64,000 nt of DNA from Mucilaginibacter sp. OK098 (GTDB lineage Bacteria; Bacteroidota; Bacteroidia; Sphingobacteriales; Sphingobacteriaceae): assembly GCF_900142915.1 (NCBI RefSeq), contig NZ_FRCM01000005.1, positions 248,001 to 312,000 of the forward strand, given 5' to 3'. A program made the position numbers and the translations under genes. Below, piece by piece: positions 1 to 8,594 of the stretch (position 1 is its first letter; each line of letters starts with the position of its first letter). Under the pieces are notes generated by a model. It was given only the letters and a program-made list of their open reading frames with translations, searched no databases and was not told the DNA's origin.

Positions 1-56
1 TCCAACCTGGCTTAATACTTTGGTGTCGCACATAACTGTATAATTAAATCCGGTAA

Positions 57-89
57 AAACTTACGAAGTTTCTAAAACTTCGTAAGTTT
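57..89. repeat. Perfect 15-bp palindrome, family copy 1
   Basis: The 15-nt arms at 57-71 and 75-89 are perfect reverse complements around a 3-nt loop, with core word CTTACGAAG. Near-identical palindromes occur at 1252-1284 and 11139-11171. It lies downstream of the DUF6607 gene on the minus strand and could act as a terminator. The rest of 1-163 shows no gene. Confidence 0.85.
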
Positions 90-163
90 AATCGTGTTTG
101 TGCCTGCCCTGTACAATGTCTTTTTTCATAGGAACATTTTAAACAGGGCAGGACTTTGGATCT

Positions 164-1084
164 TTAACCTTTTATCAGGTAGTCTGCTATTATCTTTCGG
201 GTTTCTTTTTTGTTTCTTGCCGAATCCCATTTTTCTCTTGCCGACTGATCTGCCAGGTCAAACAATTTTTCATAAAGCTGTTTGCCATTTATCTTACCCT
301 GCAGTTTGATCACTGCCTGCTGACTGTAAATTTCATCCCATACCTGGCGTACGGCAGTCCAGTACGGCTGTTGTTTTTTCCACCAATTTTGTGCGAAAGT
401 AAATTTGGTGGTATCTGCGCGGGTAAATTCTTCGTAGCCTTTTTCCTGTACCAAAACCCGGTCGGTATTATCTGTTCTTATAACTTTTTTATTATCCTGC
501 TCAAACATCCAGCCGGTAGAGGTAAGGTAGATGCGGTTTCCGCGTTGTAATACGTTATAATCACCGCGTTTGGTAAACTCCCTGCGCGGCAGCGGCGAAT
601 CGCAGTCGCTTTGCCATTGGTGCTTCCCGTCAACGTGCACCCAGGTGCCAATGCTTTCATAGCGGGGGCCATCATCAACCTGGAAAACTTTTTGCACCCA
701 GCGGCCTTTTACATCTGCATCGCTTAGTTTGGTGTTTGTCCAGGTGTTGTCTTTATTAAATTTTAATAGCTGCGGTTCTTCATAAACCCAATCCTCGCGC
801 CAGTGCTTAATAACTGAGCTATCACCGGTTAATAATATATGCTGGATCACTATCTTATTTTTTGAATCCTGTTCAACAACTGCCATTTCATAGCCGCTTG
901 CATGGTAATGCGGATAAAATTTGTAACCGGTATCCGGCGTAAATGTTTCAGCATAATCAAATGTTACCTTATAAAAACCACCCAGGGAAAGGATAGCTTT
1001 CCGGTCTTCATCAAACTTGCTTTGGGCTTTTAACGTTTGCTGAAAACTTATCAGCAGGATTATTAGATAAATAGCTTTTTTCAT
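164..1084 (-). CDS. DUF6607 family exported protein
   Basis: A 306-residue protein with an N-terminal signal peptide (Lys-Lys, a hydrophobic run, then cleavage near LKAQS at about residue 21). The mature part begins FDEDRKAILSLGGFYKVTF and is rich in Trp and Tyr (GRWVQKVF, GTWVHVDGKHQWQ, TSTGWMFEQDN), the pattern I associate with DUF6607, a Bacteroidota and proteobacterial family of unknown function whose members probably sit in the periplasm or outer membrane. No catalytic motif is visible. The ATG at 1084 puts the signal peptide at the very N-terminus. The gene stands alone: carA upstream on the same strand is separated by a strong hairpin terminator at 1208-1240. Family assignment is by recall of the conserved pattern; the function is unknown. 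Confidence 0.75.
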   Translation of the reverse strand: MKKAIYLIILLISFQQTLKAQSKFDEDRKAILSLGGFYKVTFDYAETFTPDTGYKFYPHYHASGYEMAVVEQDSKNKIVIQHILLTGDSSVIKHWREDWVYEEPQLLKFNKDNTWTNTKLSDADVKGRWVQKVFQVDDGPRYESIGTWVHVDGKHQWQSDCDSPLPRREFTKRGDYNVLQRGNRIYLTSTGWMFEQDNKKVIRTDNTDRVLVQEKGYEEFTRADTTKFTFAQNWWKKQQPYWTAVRQVWDEIYSQQAVIKLQGKINGKQLYEKLFDLADQSAREKWDSARNKKETRKIIADYLIKG

Positions 1085-1207
1085 CAGACCTGTTTTTTGA
1101 GTTGCTGCAAATAGTTGAACAGGAGCAAAGTAAAACCTTATTTAGAATAAATCCAAATAAAAATAAAAAAGATTTATTATGAGGTAGTTGAAAATATCCG
1201 GAAACAG

Positions 1208-1240
1208 AAAAGCCTTACAAATTGCTTTTGTAAGGCTTTT
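1208..1240 (-). terminator. Intrinsic terminator after carA
   Basis: Arms of 14 nt (1208-1221 and 1227-1240) pair perfectly around a 5-nt loop. The outer bases are A on one side and T on the other, giving a T-run on the minus strand just after carA, whose stop is at 1295. Confidence 0.75.
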
Positions 1241-1251
1241 AGAACTGGATC

Positions 1252-1284
1252 AAACTTACGAAGTTTTCAAAACTTCGTAAGTTT
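1252..1284. repeat. CTTACGAAG palindrome, family copy 2
   Basis: Inverted arms around 1252-1266 and 1270-1284, nearly identical to the copies at 57 and 11139. It sits 11 bp beyond the carA stop, so carA transcription crosses this hairpin and then the terminator at 1208-1240. Confidence 0.85.
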
Positions 1285-1294
1285 TCGAAAATGC

Positions 1295-2395
1295 TTATTT
1301 CATCAACTCAATAAAATCATCAAACAAATACCTGCTGTCATGCGGGCCGGGAGACGATTCGGGGTGATATTGCACCGAGAAGGCTTTTTTACCTTTTACT
1401 CGGATGCCTTCTATTGATTGATCGTTAAGGTTTACGTGAGTGATCTCCACCTTGTCTGATGCTCTTACAGCCTCAGGCACTACACCAAAGCCATGATTTT
1501 GTGAGGTAACCTCGCAGTGGTTAATGATTATATTTTTTACCGGGTGATTTAAACCGCGGTGACCGTTAAACATTTTTATAGTTGGGATGCCGTTTGCCAA
1601 AGCCAGCAACTGGTGACCAAGGCAAATGCCGAACATTGGTTTGTTTGAGTTTAAAATACCTTTCACCGTTTCAACAGCGTATGGCATTGCCGACGGATCG
1701 CCAGGGCCGTTGGATACAAAATAACCAGTAGGGTTAAAGTCTTTTTCCATCTCTTCAAACGTGGTTTTTGCCGGGAATACTTTGGCATAAACATCCCTGT
1801 CGTCAAAATTGCGCAGGATGTTTTTCTTTACACCAAGGTCGAGCACGGCAACGCGGTAAGCGGCATTTTCATCGCCAAAAGTATAAGTTTCAGTAGTGCA
1901 AACTTTCGATGATAATTCAAGCCCATCCATTGACGGCACTTCGGCAAGCTTTAATTTCAGCTCTTCAATGTCAAGCACCTCTGATGAGATAATGGCATTC
2001 ATCGCACCTTTATCGCGGATATGCCTAACCAGCTGGCGGGTGTCGATATCAGAGATCCCAACTATGTTCTGCTCCTGGAAATAATCCTGGATAGATTCAT
2101 TGGCCTGCTTGCGGCTGTAAGCAATGTTGTAATTTTTACAAACAAGGCCCGCAATCTGGATCTGTCCCGATTCAACTTCATTATCAGCAATACCATAATT
2201 ACCAATATGCGCATTGGTAGTAACCATGATCTGCCCGAAGTAGGATGGGTCAGTAAAAATTTCCTGGTAGCCGGTCATCCCTGTATTAAAGCAGATCTCG
2301 CCGGTGGTAGTTCCCATTTTGCCGGCAGCTTTACCATAAAAAACGGTTCCGTCAGCCAGTAATAATACCGCAGGTAATTTGGTGAAATAAGTCAT
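1295..2395 (-). CDS. carA: Carbamoyl-phosphate synthase small subunit
   Basis: 366 residues, the normal length for CarA. The protein hydrolyses glutamine and channels ammonia to the large subunit CarB, making carbamoyl phosphate for arginine and pyrimidine synthesis in the cytoplasm. The N-terminal CarA domain is clear (TGMTGYQEIFTDPSYFGQ, residues 38-55). The C-terminal class I amidotransferase domain has the nucleophile elbow GICLGHQ with Cys258, and His344 and Glu346 in QYHPESSPGPHDS. It is a single gene here; carB is not in the window. A TATCTTTG -7 box lies about 100 nt upstream at 2497-2504, leaving a leader of roughly 95 nt. The stop is followed by a palindrome and an intrinsic terminator. 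All key residues are present, so function is very likely intact. Confidence 0.97.
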   Translation of the reverse strand: MTYFTKLPAVLLLADGTVFYGKAAGKMGTTTGEICFNTGMTGYQEIFTDPSYFGQIMVTTNAHIGNYGIADNEVESGQIQIAGLVCKNYNIAYSRKQANESIQDYFQEQNIVGISDIDTRQLVRHIRDKGAMNAIISSEVLDIEELKLKLAEVPSMDGLELSSKVCTTETYTFGDENAAYRVAVLDLGVKKNILRNFDDRDVYAKVFPAKTTFEEMEKDFNPTGYFVSNGPGDPSAMPYAVETVKGILNSNKPMFGICLGHQLLALANGIPTIKMFNGHRGLNHPVKNIIINHCEVTSQNHGFGVVPEAVRASDKVEITHVNLNDQSIEGIRVKGKKAFSVQYHPESSPGPHDSRYLFDDFIELMK

Positions 2396-2496
2396 TGATC
2401 AAAAAAATTGAATGGTTAAAAAGCCGGTTTGCCTGGTGCAGCGCTCCGTGAAAACAGCCCGAAATATTGAAGTGAGTTACTTCTGGATTCACGCGG

Positions 2497-2504
2497 CAAA
2501 GATA
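2497..2504 (-). promoter_or_regulatory. Putative carA promoter, -7 box
   Basis: TATCTTTG on the minus strand fits the Bacteroidota -7 consensus TAnnTTTG. It lies about 100 nt upstream of the carA ATG. No convincing -33 TTG was identified. Confidence 0.5.
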
Positions 2505-2511
2505 GGGGTTT

Positions 2512-2658
2512 ATTTCGGATTTCGGAAGTTCGATTTCGGAATTTTTTGAATGTGAAACTCTGGCGGCCAATTTCGGAATGATTATAAAAACGATTTGTCA
2601 AATTCTATTAAAGCTACCGATAAAATAATTCCGAAATCGAACATCCAAATTCCGAAAT
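2512..2658. repeat. Long hairpin between carA and panB (32-nt arms)
   Basis: The left arm (2512-2543) is a tract of the word TTTCGGAA/TTCGGATT, and the right arm (2627-2658) is its reverse complement with two or three mismatches, around an 83-nt loop without a gene. A single related arm occurs at 57240-57268 after the PspC-like gene. The element lies between the outward-facing carA and panB promoters. Confidence 0.75.
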
Positions 2659-2666
2659 ATCTCTTA

Positions 2667-2674
2667 TACCTTTG
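2667..2674 (+). promoter_or_regulatory. Putative panB promoter, -7 box
   Basis: TACCTTTG matches the TAnnTTTG consensus and ends 17 nt before the panB ATG, leaving only a short leader. The -33 region would fall inside the right arm of the upstream hairpin; no TTG is evident there. Confidence 0.55.
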
Positions 2675-2691
2675 CACATTAAACCATAACC

Positions 2692-3507
2692 ATGTCTATA
2701 CATAAAGAGGTTAAAAGAATTACCACGCATATTCTGCAGGAAATGAAAAACCGTGGCGAGAAAATTGCCATGCTTACGGCCTATGATTTTTCAATGGCTG
2801 CCATTGTTGATGAAGCCGGGATGGATATTATACTGGTAGGAGATTCCGCATCAAACGTAATGGCCGGGCATGAAACCACGCTGCCTATAACCCTTGACCA
2901 GATGATCTATCATGCATCTTCAGTTGTCAGGGCTGCAAAAAGGGCGCTGGTTATTGTCGATCTGCCTTTTGGTTCGTACCAGGGAAATTCAAAAGAGGCC
3001 CTTAATTCGGCTATCCGGATCATGAAGGAATCAGGTGCGCATGGTGTAAAAATTGAAGGCGGCATTGAAATAGCTGAATCGGTAAGCCGCATCCTTACTG
3101 CCGGCATCCCGGTTATGGGGCATTTGGGTTTAACACCGCAGTCTATTTATAAATTCGGTACTTATACTGTAAGGGCCAAAGAGGAAGCTGAGGCACAAAA
3201 GTTAAGGGACGATGCTGTAAAGCTACAGGAACTGGGCTGTTTTGGGATAGTGCTTGAAAAAATCCCTGCTGCATTAGCTAAACAGGTGAGCGAGAGCTTA
3301 AGTATTCCGACAATTGGTATAGGCGCAGGGCAGAGTTGTGACGGGCAAGTATTGGTGATCCACGATATGCTGGGGATCAACAAAGGCTTTTCGCCCCGGT
3401 TTTTACGCAAATATGCCGATTTGCATAAGGTGATGAACGACGCGATCCAAAATTATGTTAGTGATATAAAAACTAAAAGCTTCCCGAACGAGAAGGAAGA
3501 ATATTGA
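2692..3507 (+). CDS. panB: 3-methyl-2-oxobutanoate hydroxymethyltransferase
   Basis: 271 residues, the family length. PanB adds a hydroxymethyl group from 5,10-methylene-tetrahydrofolate to 2-oxoisovalerate, the first committed step of pantothenate and CoA synthesis in the cytoplasm. Visible family signatures are MLTAYDFSMAAIVDEAG (about residues 27-43), the metal-site segment ILVGDSASNVMAGHETT, VKIEGG near residue 120, GHLGLTPQS, and the C-terminal IGIGAGQSCDGQVLVIHD. The ATG at 2692 follows a TACCTTTG box by 17 nt. The other pan genes are not nearby; the next gene downstream is an RluA-family enzyme, separated by a hairpin repeat, so co-transcription is doubtful. Confidence 0.97.
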   Translation: MSIHKEVKRITTHILQEMKNRGEKIAMLTAYDFSMAAIVDEAGMDIILVGDSASNVMAGHETTLPITLDQMIYHASSVVRAAKRALVIVDLPFGSYQGNSKEALNSAIRIMKESGAHGVKIEGGIEIAESVSRILTAGIPVMGHLGLTPQSIYKFGTYTVRAKEEAEAQKLRDDAVKLQELGCFGIVLEKIPAALAKQVSESLSIPTIGIGAGQSCDGQVLVIHDMLGINKGFSPRFLRKYADLHKVMNDAIQNYVSDIKTKSFPNEKEEY

Positions 3508-3533
3508 TTAGTTGGTGGCAGATGGTTGGTGCA

Positions 3534-3604
3534 GTTCATGGTTCATAGTTGATGGTTCATGGCAGCTGCAAAGACCTTTTTACTATGAACTATGAACCAT
3601 AAAC
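3534..3604. repeat. Hairpin of the GGTTCATAGTT word family
   Basis: A left arm (3534-3562) of repeated GTTCATGGTTCATAG words faces a complementary right arm (3581-3604) of CTATGAACTATGAACC words, ending 7 nt before the ATG of the RluA-like gene. Related words recur at 24588-24625, 37640-37668, 41181-41210 and 41419-41448. Confidence 0.8.
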
Positions 3605-3611
3605 TAATTCC

Positions 3612-4337
3612 ATGTCCAAAGTCAACATCAAATACGTCAACCACGAGATTACCGATAGTGATATCCTTTATGAGGATAATCATTTAATTGCGGTTAATAA
3701 ACGCGCGGGGGATATTGTGCAGGTGGATGATACGGGTGATGAATCGCTGGATGATAAGGTAAAGAAATACATCGCCACAAAATATAATAAGCCCAACGGC
3801 GCTTTTTTAGGCGTGGTGCACCGGCTTGACAGGCCTGTGAGCGGCGTTATCCTGTTTGCAAAAACCAGCAAGGCTTTGGAGCGGATAAACGCCATGTTTA
3901 AAGGCCGTGAAATGCATAAAACCTATTATGCGGTTGTGCGTAACAGGCCGCAGCCAGAGGCCGGTAACCTGGTACACTGGCTGGTAAAAAATCCGCAGAA
4001 AAATGTTACCAAAGCACATGACCGGGAAGTGATTGGCAGTCAGCGGGCCGAACTAAACTATAAATTAGTAGCGGAGCTTAATGGTTATTATTTAATTGAA
4101 GTAGACCCGATAACTGGCCGGCCGCACCAGATCAGGGTACAGCTTTCAACGCTTGATTGCCCCATTGTTGGTGATAATAAGTATGGATACCCGAGGGGGA
4201 GCCTTCGCAAAAGTATTTGCCTGCATGCCCGTAAGCTGGAATTTATCCATCCTATAAAAAAAGAAGCTATCCGTATTATAGCCCCCGTACCCCATGATGG
4301 TTTTTGGGAGCGGTTTGAGGGCATGATGGTGGGGTAA
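3612..4337 (+). CDS. RluA-family RNA pseudouridine synthase
   Basis: 241 residues. The enzyme isomerises uridine to pseudouridine in rRNA or tRNA. The RluA catalytic signature HRLDRPVSGVILFAKT is present with Asp73 as the catalytic aspartate, and the second family motif GRPHQIRVQL follows near residue 175. There is no N-terminal S4 domain, so it resembles the short RluA/TruC-like members; the exact target base cannot be inferred. The start ATG is only 7 nt beyond a hairpin repeat, so its 5' untranslated region is largely repeat sequence. A Crp-like regulator begins 66 nt downstream on the same strand. Confidence 0.9.
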   Translation: MSKVNIKYVNHEITDSDILYEDNHLIAVNKRAGDIVQVDDTGDESLDDKVKKYIATKYNKPNGAFLGVVHRLDRPVSGVILFAKTSKALERINAMFKGREMHKTYYAVVRNRPQPEAGNLVHWLVKNPQKNVTKAHDREVIGSQRAELNYKLVAELNGYYLIEVDPITGRPHQIRVQLSTLDCPIVGDNKYGYPRGSLRKSICLHARKLEFIHPIKKEAIRIIAPVPHDGFWERFEGMMVG

Positions 4338-4403
4338 GGCCTGGTTAATTTCAGGACTGGTAAATAAATTTTTAATTGTCTTGATTGTATCCATAGTGAT
4401 TGA

Positions 4404-4988
4404 ATGACGGAAGAACTTGACGAAATAAAAAATGTATTACTGAAACTTACGGGGATAGCCGGCAAGGACTTGTCAGTACTGGATAAATTATGTACGCTCA
4501 AACATTATAGTAAAAACGATTTTTTCCTCCGTTCAGGTACAACCCCGGTATATTCCGGATTTATTGTAAAAGGGGTATTCAGAGAATATTATACTGATAA
4601 TAATGGCCGGGAGTTCAACAAAGCTTTTGGTTTTAAAGGTGACTTTACCGGTTCGTATTACGACCTCGCCCTGGGTAATCCTTCAACAGCCAGCATCCAG
4701 GCACTCACTGAAAGTTCGGTTTTAGTAATCCGTTATACTGAATACCAAAAGCTTCTGGCTACAGATTCTTTTTGGCTCAAGGTAGCTTATACATTAGCAC
4801 ATAATCTGCTGTTGAAAAAATTTGAGAAAGAATTTCAATTGCTTACACTCTCTGCTGCAGGACGTTACAATTTGCTTAAAAAACAGCATCCTGATCTGGA
4901 GCAATTAGTCCCGGCTTATCATATTGCCTCCTATTTAGGCATAACCCCAATTTCTTTAAGCCGCATCAGGGCACAAAAAAAGAATTGA
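4404..4988 (+). CDS. Crp/Fnr-type transcriptional regulator
   Basis: 194 residues with an N-terminal cyclic-nucleotide-binding-like beta-barrel (about residues 20-120: KHYSKNDFFLRSGTTPVYSG, GVFREYYTDNNGREF) and a short C-terminal helix-turn-helix ending IASYLGITPISLSRIR. This is the Bacteroidota subgroup whose members usually lack the phosphate-binding residues needed for cAMP, so the ligand is unknown. The same C-terminal motif is found in the second Crp-like gene at 10533-11081. It is followed 78 nt downstream by a DoxX-like membrane protein on the same strand, a pairing typical of these regulators and small membrane proteins; control of that neighbour is an inference. Confidence 0.88.
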   Translation: MTEELDEIKNVLLKLTGIAGKDLSVLDKLCTLKHYSKNDFFLRSGTTPVYSGFIVKGVFREYYTDNNGREFNKAFGFKGDFTGSYYDLALGNPSTASIQALTESSVLVIRYTEYQKLLATDSFWLKVAYTLAHNLLLKKFEKEFQLLTLSAAGRYNLLKKQHPDLEQLVPAYHIASYLGITPISLSRIRAQKKN

Positions 4989-5066
4989 TTTCTTATCATA
5001 TGATAAGAGATTTTGCTTTGTTATTCCTGAATTTTAGCCTGTTAAACTAAAATAAATAAAAAATTT

Positions 5067-5438
5067 ATGACAGTACTAAAAACAACAGGAACATGGACGC
5101 TCACTATATTAATCGCACTTTTTTTTCTATTTGTGAGTTATAAAAAATTGACAGGAAATGAAATAACAGCCGGACATTTCCAGGAGTGGGGATATGCAAA
5201 TTGGCTGCTCACTTTTATTGGTTGCCTGGAATTAACCGGGGCTATTCTTCTCTTATTTCCATTAACGGCAACAAGCGGTGCATTGTTGCTTTGTCTTATC
5301 ATGGTAGGGGCGTCATACACTTTACTTAGCCATGAAGTATGGCGAACTTTGATAGTTACCTCCACCTGTCTTGTTCTCCTTATCCTTCTTGGTTATTTAC
5401 GATGGAATCAAAGCTGGATGCTTCTGTTTTTAAAATGA
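5067..5438 (+). CDS. DoxX-like small membrane protein
   Basis: 123 residues with four predicted membrane helices (about 10-28, 46-66, 70-88 and 94-112). The first loop contains YKKLTGNEITAGHFQEWGYANW, which resembles the DoxX/DoxD-like motif in which a Lys-Leu-Thr loop precedes a short amphipathic segment and a second membrane helix. DoxX-like proteins are integral inner-membrane proteins, often of unknown role or linked to quinone or redox chemistry. The gene probably shares a transcript with the Crp-like regulator 78 nt upstream. Two small hairpins (5462-5513) follow the stop. Confidence 0.75.
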   Translation: MTVLKTTGTWTLTILIALFFLFVSYKKLTGNEITAGHFQEWGYANWLLTFIGCLELTGAILLLFPLTATSGALLLCLIMVGASYTLLSHEVWRTLIVTSTCLVLLILLGYLRWNQSWMLLFLK

Positions 5439-5461
5439 ACAGTTAAACACTAAAAAATCGT

Positions 5462-5513
5462 ATTGCCTGGAAGGCAATTAAAAATTTGTCAATCCCTATG
5501 AGTTGACAAATTT
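5462..5513. terminator. Two hairpins between convergent genes
   Basis: ATTGCC/GGCAAT at 5462-5478 and an 11-bp perfect stem at 5482-5492/5503-5513. They lie between the DoxX-like gene and the convergent PD40 gene, so may terminate from either side, though no long T-run follows the second stem. Confidence 0.4.
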
Positions 5514-5593
5514 CTATAGATAGTATTGAAGGTTCCTTTGGTTTGTCAATATAACCTCAAAGCTTTCTGTGGTATTAATAAACTTGCTTTAAG

Positions 5594-6556
5594 TTATAGC
5601 CCATGCTCTTTTAACACTTTACTAATATCCACCTGCCAGGTATATTGATCTGTATCAACAGTTATTCCCGCAGCATTGTGCTGGTTACTGAAGTAAAGCG
5701 TTTTTAAATCAGGCGACAACCGGGCTTCAACCCCAAACACTTTATCAGAAATTGCATGCCTCAGGTCAAGCGGCTCGCTCCAGCCAGCTGCTGTGCGGAA
5801 AACAATAAAAAGATCAGCCGTATGCGGCAAAGCAGGAGGACGTCCTGAAGAAAAGATCAAAAATGATTCATCAGGGGCAACAGCCGGATCAACATCACCA
5901 TATTTGTCAACACTGAATGATGGGCGAACAGGAGTTTCAAACTTTCCGTTTTTAAATTGTGAGCGGCGGATATGGAACCGGCCTGATGTGTCCGGCAGCA
6001 TAAAATAAACACTGCCATCGGCAGTAACAGCCGGGCTAAATATGGAACTGTTTTGGTTGATGGTTTTGGGCAATAACTCAGGGACGCCCCAGCCTTTTTT
6101 AGTCAGCTCAACTTTCCATAGGTTACCACCCCTGCCGGGATATGTTTGCCCACCCCAATTGCCTTCCAGCGTAGGCCCGCCCGCAATTTTGGGACGGCTT
6201 GATGCAAAAACCAAGTATTTGCCGTTTGGAGAAAATGCTGGCTCCAGGTTATGAAAATTGCCAGAGAAAGGCGCCACCACTGGCTCCGACCATTTGCCAT
6301 TCTTGAAATAAGATGCCATAATGGTAATATCCTTTTTATCTGCCGACTGCCCAAAATAAACCGATTTACCATCAGGCGAAAAAGCCGGGGCTGCAGTACG
6401 GTTGGTAACACCCGGAATTACACCCGGTGTAAATAGTGTTGCATCGGTTTTGCCTGTGTCGGTTATGTTATAGGTTGATAACCCTGTAGCATGTGCATTA
6501 ATTATATTAAGAAAGACAATAAATGTTGCACAAAGAAATGTTCTGATCTTTTTCAT
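5594..6556 (-). CDS. Exported PD40 (TolB-like beta-propeller) protein
   Basis: 320 residues with a signal peptide ending near INAHA (residues 1-23). The mature protein has several WD40-like PD40 blades with the diagnostic Pro-Ala-Phe-Ser-Pro-[DN]-Gly-Lys pattern: APAFSPDGKSVYFGQS, EPAFSPNGKYLVFASSRP, SPAVTADGSVYFM, DPAVAPDESFLIFSSGRP and EARLSPDLKTLYFSNQ. It is thus a small beta-propeller, probably periplasmic. Such proteins bind peptides, glycans or protein partners; the ligand cannot be read from sequence. It has no same-strand partner in close range: dlgD, transcribed on the same strand, ends 122 bp upstream of its start. Confidence 0.8.
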   Translation of the reverse strand: MKKIRTFLCATFIVFLNIINAHATGLSTYNITDTGKTDATLFTPGVIPGVTNRTAAPAFSPDGKSVYFGQSADKKDITIMASYFKNGKWSEPVVAPFSGNFHNLEPAFSPNGKYLVFASSRPKIAGGPTLEGNWGGQTYPGRGGNLWKVELTKKGWGVPELLPKTINQNSSIFSPAVTADGSVYFMLPDTSGRFHIRRSQFKNGKFETPVRPSFSVDKYGDVDPAVAPDESFLIFSSGRPPALPHTADLFIVFRTAAGWSEPLDLRHAISDKVFGVEARLSPDLKTLYFSNQHNAAGITVDTDQYTWQVDISKVLKEHGL

Positions 6557-6678
6557 CGGGTAATAGTTAATTTGAAAGTTTTCTCAAACTAACTACCGGA
6601 TATTTTCTGACTAGGAAAACTTATTTAAATAAGGTGGGGTTTATTTTTAATGGATGGGGATGATTGTTCAATTTAATA

Positions 6679-7668
6679 TCACAGCCCTAACACCTTCTCC
6701 CAAATCCTTTCATCCACCAAAATACCCTCTTTCAAACTTTTCTCTCTTGTTTTTAATGTGTTTTCACCCGGGTAAGAGATGGAGCCACCTTCATGCTCAG
6801 GCCTGCTGGTTTTGGTATAGCTGATGATCTCTTCAATAACCTGTTCTGTATAAGTATTGCTTTCGGGCTTTATACAGATAAACACTTGTGCCACACCCGA
6901 TTCTTTTTCACTTTGGGTGATCTTTGCTGTTGAGTTGCCCTGACTCAGCACAGTTGCTAAAAGATCGAGTACTAGTGAAAGACCCGAGCCTTTCCAGAAA
7001 CCTACCGGTAATAAGCGTTTTGATTCCAGTATTTCTCCGGCATCGGTACTTAAGTTCCCTTCATCATCATAGCCACCGGGTAATGGCAGCTTTTCATTGT
7101 TGTTTTTATATTGATTTAACTTACCAACAGAATATTGGGAGATGGCCATATCCAGCACTACATGTCCGCCTTTCCGGGGAACAGCAATAACTAAAGGGTT
7201 GTTACCTAAACGTGGATCGATACCGCCCCAGGGAGGCAGGTTGGCTATGGTATTGGTAAAGCAAATGCCAATAAGCCCGGCTTCGGCGGCCTGCCAGCCA
7301 TAAGCACCGGCCCGCATCCAGTGGTTGGTGTTTTTAATAGCCACACAGCCAATGCCATTTTCCTTTGCAAGTTCCATTGCGCGATCCATGCAAAAACGGG
7401 CATTTAATATGCCTGCACCCAAATTACCGTTCCACTGTTCCAATGATCCAAATGCACCTTCTTTTGTTGGTTCGGCATCCGGTTTCACCAAACCATCCTT
7501 TACGAACTCAATAAATACCGGGAACCGGTTTAATCCGTGTGTATAAACACCATCACGGCTGTTCTCCGCAAAAATAGTTGCACATAGGTTTGCCTTTTCC
7601 TCAGTAAAGTTTAAAGAAAGTAATACCCGTTTAAATTCGGATTGCAGTTTGTTAAATGGAATGCGCAT
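6679..7668 (-). CDS. dlgD: 2,3-diketo-L-gulonate reductase
   Basis: 329 residues, a member of the LDH2/malate-lactate dehydrogenase fold family and close in sequence to E. coli YiaK/DlgD along its whole length. Matching segments include DGVYTHGLNRFP (with the conserved His44), NHWMRAGAYGWQAAEAGLIG (about residues 115-134), and LLPVGFWKGSGLSLVLDLLAT. The family enzyme reduces 2,3-diketo-L-gulonate with NADH during L-ascorbate or L-lyxose type breakdown. No other genes of that pathway are next to it, so the physiological substrate is inferred from similarity and could be another 2-keto-sugar acid. The upstream region is a hairpin repeat (7679-7780). Confidence 0.88.
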   Translation of the reverse strand: MRIPFNKLQSEFKRVLLSLNFTEEKANLCATIFAENSRDGVYTHGLNRFPVFIEFVKDGLVKPDAEPTKEGAFGSLEQWNGNLGAGILNARFCMDRAMELAKENGIGCVAIKNTNHWMRAGAYGWQAAEAGLIGICFTNTIANLPPWGGIDPRLGNNPLVIAVPRKGGHVVLDMAISQYSVGKLNQYKNNNEKLPLPGGYDDEGNLSTDAGEILESKRLLPVGFWKGSGLSLVLDLLATVLSQGNSTAKITQSEKESGVAQVFICIKPESNTYTEQVIEEIISYTKTSRPEHEGGSISYPGENTLKTREKSLKEGILVDERIWEKVLGL

Positions 7669-7678
7669 TGGGGAGTTG

Positions 7679-7780
7679 AATAAGTTGATTGTGTTGAATA
7701 TGTTGATTAAGTTAAAAAATTTAAAGAATCAATCATACAAACTTAATCCAACACAATCAACTTAATCTAACCTAATCAAC
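7679..7780. repeat. Hairpin of the AAGTTGATTGTGTTG word family
   Basis: The left tract (7679-7713) of words AAGTTGATT/GTGTTGAAT faces a right tract (7740-7780) of the complementary AATCAACTTAATC/AACACAATC words across about 26 nt. It begins 11 bp upstream of the dlgD ATG, between divergently transcribed genes. Confidence 0.75.
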
Positions 7781-7864
7781 TACAATTAAATCTGTTCAAT
7801 TAATAATAATCCATGCCTAATACAGTTATACTAACTCCCGTGCTATTAATACAGCCGGAATTTT

Positions 7865-7872
7865 TATTTTTG
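7865..7872 (+). promoter_or_regulatory. Putative promoter -7 box of lipoprotein gene
   Basis: TATTTTTG fits TAnnTTTG and ends 14 nt before the ATG at 7887. No clear -33 TTG. Confidence 0.4.
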
Positions 7873-7886
7873 CGGATATATTCCTG

Positions 7887-8381
7887 ATGAAAAAAAGATA
7901 TTTGTTGCTCTTATTGGTTTTAATTACAGGGTTTATAGTTAACTCCTGCAAAAAAACAGGCCAAAACCCTATAGAAACACTTTTTACAGGCGGCTACTGG
8001 CAGCTGGCATCCATAGAGATAACCCAATATACAGGCAATACGCAGATCTCTGATACTACTATAAATGAGACATGTTCGCAGGTTTTTACTTTTAAAACAG
8101 ACTTTACCTGTACCTATGCAAATTTTAACTGCCAAACGCAGCCGTTAGCTGCCGGGAAATGGTCGCTTTCACCCAACAAACTTTTTTTAATTGCCGACAT
8201 GGTTTGCGATAGTACAACCACCTTAGCCGTTAAACCATTTATAAATGCACAGATAATAAACCTGGGGCTGTATTCCATGGTGCTTAACACCGGTGATATT
8301 GCACCAAATTATTCCTTAACAAGGCCAAGAAAAATTGTTAAGTATGGATTTATAAGGCAAAAATCCGTAAGTACAAATTAG
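7887..8381 (+). CDS. Small lipoprotein of unknown function
   Basis: 164 residues. The N-terminus is a type II signal peptide: MKKR, a hydrophobic stretch, and lipobox VNSC with Cys21 followed by Lys-Lys. The mature part (GGYWQLASIEITQYTGN, FTFKTDFTCTYANF, AGKWSLSPNKLFLIAD) has the alternating beta pattern and order of lipocalin-like Bacteroidota lipoproteins: a Trp strand, a Phe-Thr-Phe strand, then GKW. Besides the lipidated cysteine there are further cysteines that could form disulfides. It is monocistronic, between a short promoter and purN. The lipocalin-like assignment is a weak inference. Confidence 0.65.
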   Translation: MKKRYLLLLLVLITGFIVNSCKKTGQNPIETLFTGGYWQLASIEITQYTGNTQISDTTINETCSQVFTFKTDFTCTYANFNCQTQPLAAGKWSLSPNKLFLIADMVCDSTTTLAVKPFINAQIINLGLYSMVLNTGDIAPNYSLTRPRKIVKYGFIRQKSVSTN

Positions 8382-8479
8382 CGTTACTTCATAAATTTCC
8401 TTATAGGCAATTCAAATAATTAAAAATTTAAAAAGGGCTTAATTCCTATTTGAACGAACAATTATTGTGGTTAAAACGT

Positions 8480-8487
8480 TATCTTTG
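8480..8487 (+). promoter_or_regulatory. Putative purN promoter, -7 box
   Basis: TATCTTTG fits TAnnTTTG and lies 107 nt upstream of the purN ATG, giving a leader of about 100 nt. I see no purine riboswitch structure in that leader. Confidence 0.4.
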
Positions 8488-8594
8488 AGGTGTTGTAACT
8501 GCTGTGTCTGTAACAGAAATATTACCTTCGCCGATATTTAGGGGAAGTAAATTGTACAAACAGCAACATTACCATTAAAAAGCATATTATTTTA

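Noticed and set aside
478..678. Short minus-strand frame within the DUF6607 gene
   Set aside because: It is a shadow frame of a well-supported gene.
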